20,575 nucleotides of DNA, taken from IMG/VR virus record IMGVR_UViG_3300017730_000129, positions 1-20,575 of that record; one strand, 5' to 3'. Below are positions 6,960-13,757 of the stretch, one piece after another; the stretch's first letter is position 1, and every line of letters starts with the position of its first letter. The notes beneath the pieces are model-generated. The model saw only the letters and a program-made list of their open reading frames with translations. It searched no databases and had not been told where the DNA came from. Both the position numbers and the translations under genes were made by a program. Source of the stretch: a virus.

Positions 6960-8477
6960 CTATAAATTATTTGCTCTTGTTGGCCATTCTCTTCTTAATA
7001 GAGTTAATCTCTGCGTTAGGGCTTGATCACCATCTGAGTATATATATTCTATTCCACCTACGATATAATGCCCAGTAATAAAATCGTCTTGTTTAACTGG
7101 AGCTTCTTCAGCTTCTACTTCGTTTTTACTATCAAATGCCTTGTCATCTACCTTTACTCCTTTTTTCTTTAGTTTTTCCTCTTTAGCAGCAATGACTTGA
7201 GACTTTCTTTCCTCATAAATATACATCATTACTGGTATTTTTTGACACATATAAATACTTGGGTTAAAGCTATCAAGTTCTACAATAAGTTTCATCTTTT
7301 CAAGTTCTTGTAAATTTTGCCAATTATTTAATATAGAGTATTTTCTATTTAAATGTACATTTCCTTCTAATGCATAGTCTTGCATTCTACCTACCCATTT
7401 ATATTTTGAATGATTATCATATTCACTTTCTCCTCTTCTACCCTTTAATGGCTCTTCAACATCTCTAATGTTTTTACTAGTAAAAGATTCTACATCAAAC
7501 TCTATAAGTCTTTCAGCATCCCATTGATTTGGATTGCTTTCTTCTAATCCATCCCACATCTGTAATACTCGCCTATAACCATTTAATAATGATATTTTAC
7601 TTGAATTATTTTTTAATGCAAATTGAGATATTTTAAGATTAGTTTTATCAAATTGTAGATTATTAGTTAAAAATAGTTTTGTTTTTATATCATCTTCATT
7701 TTCACTATTAGCATCTTCACTATAGCTTTTAGAAAGAGATGTAAAGTTTTCTTGCATACTTTCAATACTTACATTTTCAGAATTAAAAATACGATTCATC
7801 TCTACAAAGTTTAAATTATAATATTGATCTATGTAAAAAGTTTGAAAGCTTTCTTCATTGATGTATGAAGAATTAACAACATCTCCTATATATGTTAAAG
7901 AAGTATCATAAGGTTGAATTCTATTTTGACTATCTGTTGTGGCATCGACGTTTGTTGCTAAGCCAAGTTTTAATTTAGATGCTATTTCTTCAAGATGGCC
8001 TAAACTTGTATTTTCACTAAAAAATACACAATCCTCGCTAAATAACCCAGGTACTTTACAATTACCTGAAAAACTATATTCTTTTTCACTGCTAGGTAAC
8101 CCTATTGTCGGCGATATTATTGATGTAATATTAAAATCCATATGGATACTTTTAAAGGTATCCTGATTTTTAGAATTAATATAGGCTGTAATTACATCAC
8201 CGTCTCTTGGGTATTGATCTATATCAAAGAAACCTTGGCTATCTTTTACTGTAATTGAAATTGTAGGATATTTTTTATTAATCCCAACTGTTAATTTAAA
8301 TGATAATATGTCTGACTCTTCAAATAAATAACCGTTAATTATAATTCTAGGAACGTTTGCACCAAAGCCTTTAGTTGTTTTATCTCCACCATCTCCTTCA
8401 TTTCCACCTTCTAACTCAACGTCAGTAGGCCTAATTGTAGGCTCTATTACAGACAATATATTATTATTTAACTCCAT
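6960..8477 (-). CDS. 27: Baseplate hub protein, gp27-like
   Basis: This 505-residue protein resembles the hub (gp27/GpD) family, which forms the trimer linking the tail tube to the spike. The N-terminal domain has the expected strand pattern: VPRIIINGYLFEESDILSFK, then NKKYPTISITVKDSQGFFDI and YPRDGDVITAYINSKN. Later segments (SLTYIGDVVNSSYINEESFQ and TFYIDQYYNLNFVE) match the 'yi..v...s....e..f.w.iD....l.f.' region of hub proteins. The C-terminal third includes SIYMCQKIPVMMYIYEERKS, a Lys/Glu-rich charged stretch and a closing beta segment (FITGHYIVGGIEYIYSDGDQ). It is longer than T4 gp27 (391 residues). Its ATG overlaps nothing and follows the LysM/gp53-like gene by 16 bases behind a CAGGATAAATAAT leader. 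Confidence 0.7.
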   Translation of the reverse strand: MELNNNILSVIEPTIRPTDVELEGGNEGDGGDKTTKGFGANVPRIIINGYLFEESDILSFKLTVGINKKYPTISITVKDSQGFFDIDQYPRDGDVITAYINSKNQDTFKSIHMDFNITSIISPTIGLPSSEKEYSFSGNCKVPGLFSEDCVFFSENTSLGHLEEIASKLKLGLATNVDATTDSQNRIQPYDTSLTYIGDVVNSSYINEESFQTFYIDQYYNLNFVEMNRIFNSENVSIESMQENFTSLSKSYSEDANSENEDDIKTKLFLTNNLQFDKTNLKISQFALKNNSSKISLLNGYRRVLQMWDGLEESNPNQWDAERLIEFDVESFTSKNIRDVEEPLKGRRGESEYDNHSKYKWVGRMQDYALEGNVHLNRKYSILNNWQNLQELEKMKLIVELDSFNPSIYMCQKIPVMMYIYEERKSQVIAAKEEKLKKKGVKVDDKAFDSKNEVEAEEAPVKQDDFITGHYIVGGIEYIYSDGDQALTQRLTLLRREWPTRANNL

Positions 8478-8493
8478 ATATTATTTATCCTGA

Positions 8494-9444
8494 TTATTTT
8501 CCTTCGTATTTAGAAAATGTAACAGTTTGAGTTGTTTCAGAAGAGCCATCTGGTTTTACAATAGTTTTAGTAACTGTTTTAGTTACCTTATCACCTTCAA
8601 TCTGTTCAGACTGATTTACAGATTGATTTCCTATTTTATTACCATCTTCATCAACTGCCTCTGACATGTTAGTTGAAAAATTAGAAGATGAAACAACATC
8701 AGATCCTATTACTGTACCGTCAAACGTAGTTGCTAATTTAACAGTGCCTGAACTGCCTGCAATGTCTGTAACTACCTTTGAACTTATTCCACTGTTTTCT
8801 ATTTTAGCAATTTCAGCATCTGTTAATTGTTCTGATTTATTACTTTGTAATTTCTTCACAATAGAATCTGCAATTGACTGCTCTTCTACTTTAGATATTT
8901 TAGTTTCGCTTTTCTTAGCTGAAAAATTAGATTCAGGAGTTCCAACACCCATGCCCATTTTTGTAGTTGTAGTACCGTCTGGGTTTTTAGTTATTTCAGA
9001 ATTGCTAAATCCAGATTTTAACATGTTAGGTGGAAGAACCTCTTTAATTTTATATTTCTTTTTAAGGAAGTCAAGCCTTCTTTGATCTTTCTTAGTTAAT
9101 TTTTTACCACCTACAAAGGATTGTCTAACTATATTATCAATTGCTCCTTCAGGTCTTTCTAATTTTACAATTAAAGAATTTTCAACTGGTATTTTTAAGA
9201 TGTCTCCTTCATTAATTGAAAATGGATCAGATATACCATTAAATTTTAGAATGTATTCAACGTCAGGTCCATCATCGGAACCGTATTGGTCTAACGCAAT
9301 GAGATCAATTCTACCAGCATCTTCTGCTCTAACCTCGTACTCTGTAAATGGTACCTCTTCTTTATCTTTAAAAATAAAGGTAGGTTGTGCTAATATTAAT
9401 TTGCCACCCTCTACTATTTTATCTATAACTGTTTTAAAATTCAT
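8494..9444 (-). CDS. 53: Baseplate wedge protein with LysM-like domain, gp53-like
   Basis: Of 316 residues, about 33-88 form a LysM-like module: FTEYEVRAEDAGRIDLIALD, QYGSDDGPDVEYILKFNGIS, DPFSINEGDILKIPV. The 'LIALDQYG....vEYILKFNGI.DPF.i.eGD.LkIP' pattern fits gp53 and GpX-type baseplate proteins. In T4, gp53 holds neighbouring wedges together. From about residue 150 the protein becomes Ser/Thr/Lys/Asp-rich with many short beta-like repeats (for example GTTTTKMGMGVG and GSSETTQTVTFSK), an extension not typical of gp53 as I know it. Its start codon overlaps the stop region of the preceding gene by one base. The LysM call is good; the gp53 equivalence is an inference from context. Confidence 0.65.
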   Translation of the reverse strand: MNFKTVIDKIVEGGKLILAQPTFIFKDKEEVPFTEYEVRAEDAGRIDLIALDQYGSDDGPDVEYILKFNGISDPFSINEGDILKIPVENSLIVKLERPEGAIDNIVRQSFVGGKKLTKKDQRRLDFLKKKYKIKEVLPPNMLKSGFSNSEITKNPDGTTTTKMGMGVGTPESNFSAKKSETKISKVEEQSIADSIVKKLQSNKSEQLTDAEIAKIENSGISSKVVTDIAGSSGTVKLATTFDGTVIGSDVVSSSNFSTNMSEAVDEDGNKIGNQSVNQSEQIEGDKVTKTVTKTIVKPDGSSETTQTVTFSKYEGK

Positions 9445-11171
9445 TATCCATTTGCATATTTTGCAGCCTTGTTAAAGAAGGCTTTTGCTGAAGCATTTTG
9501 TCCATTATCTTTATTACCATAAGCACTTACGTCAAATGATTCAGTAGGATCTATTACTCCTTTTTCTGGTAAATATAATCTACCTTTACCAGCATTAAAC
9601 ATTGATTCAATATCTGATTTATCTCTTGGTCTATTCGGTTGCAATTGAACTGTTACTTTTAGTTTTGTTGGAAAGTCTTCATAACCTAAAGGCCCGTCAA
9701 ATTGAAAGTCAGTTTTAGTACAACCTAAATTTCCAATAACAGCAATAGGATTTAATGGATTTCCAACTGTTAAATGCCATTGTCCAGTAGATTCACCAGT
9801 TAAAAATGCTTGAGCAATTTGTCCACCTTGTGGTCCACCAAATAAATCCATTAAACCACCTCCTAGAACATTATTTAAAGCCTTACTATCTCCCATTTTA
9901 GATAAATCATCCATAATATTACCAAAGCCCTTTCCAATGTCTTTCATTATACTACCAAAAAATCCTTTATAATCTCCTTTTTTCAATAGTCCAATATTTC
10001 CAAAAGGTTTTCCAATATGTTTACCGCCTCCTGTATATCTTAAACCGCCTCCCCAAAAAGGAGCATTGTTATAAGTTAATAATAATAAATTAGCAAGTAC
10101 ATCTAAGAATGCAACCTTAGGACTTGTATTTGGAATGCCTTTTAAATTATATTCAAAAACTATACTAAAGCTTTGATCAAATGTTAAGCCACTATCTCTA
10201 ACTTGCATACTTTTAATAACATTAAGCGGGGCAAATGTATGATTAGGATATGTTTGTTTCAAAGGATCCCAATTGTCTCCTTGTGCAAGTCTTCTTTTTG
10301 TTTGTGCAGCACTCTCTCCTGCTAAACCCCCTTGAATTTGTTGAGATTTTGGAAGTCCATCTAAAAAACCACCTACAAACCCTTTATCTCTAGGCTTTGA
10401 ATTTATTTCTTGAAGATTAGCATCTGCTTGTTTCCAATTAAAACCAACACTAAATTTTAATATATCATTTAAATTATTACCAGCGCTTTCACCCATCCAT
10501 GTTACAGCCTGTGCAAGGGCAGGTTGAATATTTGCTATTTCAGCTTGTTCTTTAGCACTGTAAACCATTGGGTTTATGATATTATCTTCAGCTGGAAAAG
10601 GAAACCTTCTTAAAGTTAACATATAATTATTAGGTATTTTACCATACCATCTAGAAAAAACAAAGTCTTTATAGTTATATGTGTAACTAGCAGATTTATT
10701 ACATTTTTCAATTAAAACATTTGCAGTTGGATTTAAATATTGATTATTAGTTCCTCTACTATCACCTAACACCGCCTTGTTATAGTCAGTACTATTTCCT
10801 TCACCTCTATATTTTAATAAAGACCAAGTGTTTTGTTTACTTCTTACTGCGGCTTCGCCGGCTATATTTTCTTTACCATCTTTACCCTTATATCTGGCAG
10901 ATGTAGTTTTATCAGTGTATAATCCTTTATCGCTCTTAACGTCTATATCACTATTACCTTGTGCTGAAAATAAAGCACCTAAAGCACTTAACTGTGATTC
11001 TAAATTAGAATCAGATGGATTGTTTTTAGCACCTGATATTTTACCACTAAAATTTTCATTAAAACCAGTTTCTAAATTCTTGTAAACAAAATCACCAGTA
11101 TCGGTAACTGCTTCATATGCATAATTGGCTGCGGATTGTCCAGCCTGTAAAGCTGCTAATAAAATTGGCAT
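9444..11171 (-). CDS. Tail-tube/baseplate junction protein candidate (gp48/gp54-like)
   Basis: This 575-residue protein has an Ala/Gln-rich N-terminus, a segment with YNYKDFVFSRWYGKIPNNYM followed by LTLRRFPFPAEDNI, and a Gly-rich middle (about residues 360-440) with many GG and FG pairs. The C-terminal segment WHLTVGNPLNPIAVIGNLGC then PLGYEDFPTKLKVTVQLQPN and GKGRLYLPE reads like the 'GNP..pi..i.n....... lG.dd.Pt.l.v.v.l..gr.r' region of tube-related baseplate proteins. In T4, gp48 and gp54 cap the baseplate and start the tail tube. Position next to gp53-like and hub genes agrees. The gene has its own exact late-type promoter and starts a virion run that continues to gp6. I am fairly sure it is a virion protein, less sure which one. 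Confidence 0.55.
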   Translation of the reverse strand: MPILLAALQAGQSAANYAYEAVTDTGDFVYKNLETGFNENFSGKISGAKNNPSDSNLESQLSALGALFSAQGNSDIDVKSDKGLYTDKTTSARYKGKDGKENIAGEAAVRSKQNTWSLLKYRGEGNSTDYNKAVLGDSRGTNNQYLNPTANVLIEKCNKSASYTYNYKDFVFSRWYGKIPNNYMLTLRRFPFPAEDNIINPMVYSAKEQAEIANIQPALAQAVTWMGESAGNNLNDILKFSVGFNWKQADANLQEINSKPRDKGFVGGFLDGLPKSQQIQGGLAGESAAQTKRRLAQGDNWDPLKQTYPNHTFAPLNVIKSMQVRDSGLTFDQSFSIVFEYNLKGIPNTSPKVAFLDVLANLLLLTYNNAPFWGGGLRYTGGGKHIGKPFGNIGLLKKGDYKGFFGSIMKDIGKGFGNIMDDLSKMGDSKALNNVLGGGLMDLFGGPQGGQIAQAFLTGESTGQWHLTVGNPLNPIAVIGNLGCTKTDFQFDGPLGYEDFPTKLKVTVQLQPNRPRDKSDIESMFNAGKGRLYLPEKGVIDPTESFDVSAYGNKDNGQNASAKAFFNKAAKYANG

Positions 11172-11186
11172 AAAATACTTTATTTT

Positions 11187-11200
11187 TATTTATATATCAC
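11187..11200 (-). promoter_or_regulatory. Putative T4-type late promoter before the baseplate block
   Basis: On the minus strand this is GTGATATATAAATA, the same 14-mer as at 2961-2974, with TATAAATA at 11187-11194. It sits in the 36-base spacer ahead of the gene starting at 11171, about 16 bases before its ATG. Its place at the head of the uninterrupted baseplate run fits a late promoter for that run. Confidence 0.6.
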
Positions 11201-11207
11201 TTAAAGT

Positions 11208-11801
11208 TTAGACGTGTTTGTCTAAATCTCTAATATCGGTGGATGCAAGAAAATCATTCCACCATTTATCTGATTGAGGTGATCGTTCACCAAAGAACTT
11301 TTTAAGTGCTCTCTTGAACATATCTTTAGTATGATAATAAAATCTACCATATCTGTATTCTTTCCTTCTAGTCATCTCGTATAGCTCTCTCAGATTCTTT
11401 TGTATCATAAACGTTTGTATCTTATTAAAGAAGTCAACTTGTTCTTTTCTTGTTCTACAGCAATAAACACTATCAACTACAATTAAGTAGCCTTCCCAAT
11501 TATCACCATTAAAAACTTTCTGTACAAACTCATCTGTTGTTTTATAACTTGTTCTTGTAAATTTCCATCTGCTATCTTTACCATCAAAGTTTCGGATAGT
11601 TCGGCCTTTAAATAAATATCGCTTTAAGAACGCAATATCATCATACATTTTATCTACTTTAATTTGATATTGAGGATTGTACTCATCAAATTTAGTATCA
11701 TAAATCGTGCCTCTAACTGGAAATAAAATATTTGGATTTGTTGTTGAATGTATTAGAGCATGGATTCTTTCACCTTTTGAAAATATCTTATGTCTTATCA
11801 T
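11208..11801 (-). CDS. Unknown basic/aromatic protein
   Basis: The 197-residue product is not recognised. It is rich in Lys, Arg, Phe and Tyr: FSKGERIHALIHSTTNPNIL near the N-terminus, a TIYDTKFDEYNPQYQIKVDK beta segment that could be a small SH3-like barrel, and a strongly basic helical C-terminal third (RRKEYRYGRFYYHTKDMFKR ALKKFFGE). The charge suggests contact with nucleic acid or another acidic partner. Its start overlaps the end of the 149-residue gene by 14 bases, so the two are probably translated together. It is the last gene of the small-gene block before the baseplate promoter. Confidence 0.6.
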   Translation of the reverse strand: MIRHKIFSKGERIHALIHSTTNPNILFPVRGTIYDTKFDEYNPQYQIKVDKMYDDIAFLKRYLFKGRTIRNFDGKDSRWKFTRTSYKTTDEFVQKVFNGDNWEGYLIVVDSVYCCRTRKEQVDFFNKIQTFMIQKNLRELYEMTRRKEYRYGRFYYHTKDMFKRALKKFFGERSPQSDKWWNDFLASTDIRDLDKHV

Positions 11802-12237
11802 TGTCTACAATTCTAACGTTATCGAATTTACTCAATACTTTAGGATCTAATTTATCTTCTCTATTAATAACTACTAAGTCAAATTCTACTCCATCAGCAA
11901 TTTCATTAATAAAGTTTTTAAAATTTAGTACATTTTCTTGATTTAAGTTTTTAAGAAGATATGTAACTTTTGCAGTTTGATCTTCTTCAACTTCTTCTTC
12001 TACTCTCCTGTTTTTATTAACAAGATTTCGTATTAATTTTTGTATATGCAAAGCAACTAAAGTTTCAGATGGAGTATTTCCATAAGGATCACTCTTAGAA
12101 AGTCTATCTCCAATTTCATTATAAGAAATTATTTGGTTTTTAAACTTGTCATATTCTTCTGACTTTTTAGTTTCTCTTGCAAATCTATTAAAATCAGTTT
12201 TAGTTTTACACCATATACATTCTACCTTAAGATTCAT
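11788..12237 (-). CDS. Unknown protein
   Basis: This 149-residue product is unrecognised. It opens MNLKVECIWCKTKTDFNRFA with one CxxC pair, too little for a full zinc site on its own. A helical middle (ETLVALHIQKLIRNLVNKNR) is followed by an acidic run (VEEEVEEDQ) and a final FDLVVINREDKLDPKVLSKF-type segment. Both ends overlap neighbours (14 bases with the next gene, 11 with the previous one), which marks it as part of the coupled small-gene block. Confidence 0.6.
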   Translation of the reverse strand: MNLKVECIWCKTKTDFNRFARETKKSEEYDKFKNQIISYNEIGDRLSKSDPYGNTPSETLVALHIQKLIRNLVNKNRRVEEEVEEDQTAKVTYLLKNLNQENVLNFKNFINEIADGVEFDLVVINREDKLDPKVLSKFDNVRIVDNDKT

Positions 12238-12565
12238 ATTTTTTAAGTTCTTTTTTATACTTCTCTAATAGCCTTTCAGCTCCCATAATACTTGTCTCTA
12301 ATTCTTTCTTTGTCATTAGTGACATGTCTTTTGGTTTTTTATAGAGATTTATATTGAGTCTTTTTTGGTCATTTATATTTCCAATACTTAACCCAATATC
12401 TAAACAAAGATCTTTTAAAAATTTTATTTTATTTTCATAATCTGGATCTTCATCAAAGACATAGAGGGTTTTGGTGACATTTATTTCACCGTTTCCATTG
12501 TAGTTATCGTCTTCAATAATTTTAACTACACCATTGTCAGCTATATCTAATACTACCGTTATCAT
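12227..12565 (-). CDS. Unknown protein
   Basis: This 112-residue product is unrecognised. The first 35 residues look like beta strands (MITVVLDIADNGVVKIIEDD, NVTKTLYVFDEDPD), the middle is FLKDLCLDIGLSIGNINDQK, and the last 35 residues form a charged helix (ELETSIMGAERLLEKYKKEL). Its start overlaps the stop of the previous gene in an ATGA at 12562-12565, a standard re-initiation arrangement, and its end overlaps the following gene by 11 bases. Confidence 0.6.
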   Translation of the reverse strand: MITVVLDIADNGVVKIIEDDNYNGNGEINVTKTLYVFDEDPDYENKIKFLKDLCLDIGLSIGNINDQKRLNINLYKKPKDMSLMTKKELETSIMGAERLLEKYKKELKKYES

Positions 12566-12930
12566 TTATTAACACGCTTAGCTTTTAAAGCTTCTGCTTC
12601 TTTAGTTAATCTTTTAGCATCTTTTTTATCTTGTTGATAATTATCTTTATCTTTAACTGCTCTAAGCATCCAAGCCTCTGCTAATTTTTCAATTTCTTTA
12701 CCTTCCCATCCAGTAACTTCAAGATTCTTCTTATATTCAGCAAGCTTATGTTCCATTTCTTCATGGTATTTTCTTTCATTAGCTTCAACCATTGCTTTAT
12801 GTTTTTCCTTACCTTCTCTACTAAGTTGTTCTGTAATTTGATTTCTTACTGGATCATTAAATTGCCTAGAGCTCTTGTTTTTAAGAATTCCCATAGACTT
12901 ATATGCATTTCTTCTTTGTTGCCTATTCAT
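12562..12930 (-). CDS. Small charged coiled-coil protein, MNRQQRR-type N-terminus
   Basis: The 122-residue product starts MNRQQRRNAYKSMGI; an 'MNRxQRR' opening is common in small phage proteins but does not define a function. From about residue 35 to the end it is almost all Lys, Glu, Ala, Arg and Gln in helical heptads (REGKEKHKAMVEANERKYHE, YQQDKKDAKRLTKEAEALKA), predicting a long coiled coil. Proteins like this are often assembly chaperones or scaffolding-type factors, but that is a guess here. Overlaps are 8 bases with the preceding gene and 4 bases (ATGA) with the following one. Confidence 0.6.
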   Translation of the reverse strand: MNRQQRRNAYKSMGILKNKSSRQFNDPVRNQITEQLSREGKEKHKAMVEANERKYHEEMEHKLAEYKKNLEVTGWEGKEIEKLAEAWMLRAVKDKDNYQQDKKDAKRLTKEAEALKAKRVNK

Positions 12931-13549
12931 AGTATTGATTTTGAATAAAAGTTTCTACTTCTTTGTTTAATTGTTGTTCTAGATTATTTATCTGTTTTTT
13001 TACAAGCTTCACTAGACCCTCTTTTAATTCTTCTTCTTCCATGTCCATTTGCAAAGCTTTAAAAATAGTTTTTCCAGGTATATTAACACCTACACTAATA
13101 TCAAAATTAGTTTTATTCTTTTTACTTAGCTTTTCTAAAATACCAACTACTATACCATCTTCAGTGTTTGTTTTTGTTTCTACCTCAGGTTTTTTAGTTA
13201 CCCACTTCATTCCCTTCCACTCTGTTCCTTCTAAATCTTGATTGTCTAATTTATTTGGATCTTCAACACCTGCCTGTGCAACTCCACCGACTGGACTTAA
13301 TATTTTTGCAATACCTTCAGCTTCTTCCATTGAAGTAGCTTGACTTAAAAATTCACTTGTTAGTTTTGGATTAATTCTACTACCATCTGTAAAGTATAGC
13401 CAACCGTCTTTAATTTCTTTTTCAATAACAATTTTACCTATTCTTTCAGACTTTTGCCAAACATAGATATTGGCAGTTTTTTCTTCTGACATATTTTTGG
13501 TTTTTATATTATATTCCTTTTTACGGAAAAGTTTATTAAATAATCCCAT
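12923..13549 (-). CDS. Unknown protein with C-terminal helical region
   Basis: This 208-residue product begins MGLFNKLFRKKEYNIKTKNM, an amphipathic basic start. A beta-rich segment (TANIYVWQKSERIGKIVIEK, DGWLYFTDGSRINPKLTSEF) follows, then WKGMKWVTKKPEVETKTNTE and a later KTNFDISVGVNIPGKTIFKA strand pair, ending in a coiled-coil-like helix (ELKEGLVKLVKKQINNLEQQ). No family is named with confidence. Similar length to T4 gp26 is a coincidence as far as I can tell, since no gp26-like sequence is seen. A second in-frame Met at residue 20 (MSEEKT) could be the true start. Confidence 0.6.
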   Translation of the reverse strand: MGLFNKLFRKKEYNIKTKNMSEEKTANIYVWQKSERIGKIVIEKEIKDGWLYFTDGSRINPKLTSEFLSQATSMEEAEGIAKILSPVGGVAQAGVEDPNKLDNQDLEGTEWKGMKWVTKKPEVETKTNTEDGIVVGILEKLSKKNKTNFDISVGVNIPGKTIFKALQMDMEEEELKEGLVKLVKKQINNLEQQLNKEVETFIQNQYYE

Positions 13550-13568
13550 GGAATATAGTAATTGGAAA

Positions 13569-13757
13569 TTATTGCTTTATAGTTCTTCTCTTATTATAAC
13601 CTTTATATAGAATTTGATTTACAATGTTTACACTTTCAGAACAGCCTTGTAAACTACCATATTTTCTGTATCTTTTAAAGATTGCGGTTTCTCCTTGCTC
13701 TTCTATTAATCTTTTTAATTCTTCTGGTTCTGGTAGTTGTGTTCTAATATATGTCAT
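13569..13757 (-). CDS. Small unknown protein (62 residues)
   Basis: The 62-residue product starts MTYIRTQLPEPEELKRLIEE and ends in a basic tail (YKGYNKRRTIKQ). The segment IFKRYRKYGSLQGCSESVN could be a small helix-turn-helix-like unit, but it is too short to call. Its ATG overlaps the helicase stop in an ATGA at 13754-13757, so it is very probably translated by re-initiation after the helicase. Confidence 0.6.
   Translation of the reverse strand: MTYIRTQLPEPEELKRLIEEQGETAIFKRYRKYGSLQGCSESVNIVNQILYKGYNKRRTIKQ

Noticed and set aside
7244-7256. TATAAATA on the plus strand (also near 181-189)
   Set aside because: These copies lie inside minus-strand genes and point towards no plus-strand gene, so they are most likely chance matches in AT-rich DNA.
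12923-13549. T4 gp26 counterpart because of equal length (208 residues)
   Set aside because: Equal length alone is not evidence; I see no gp26-type sequence pattern.
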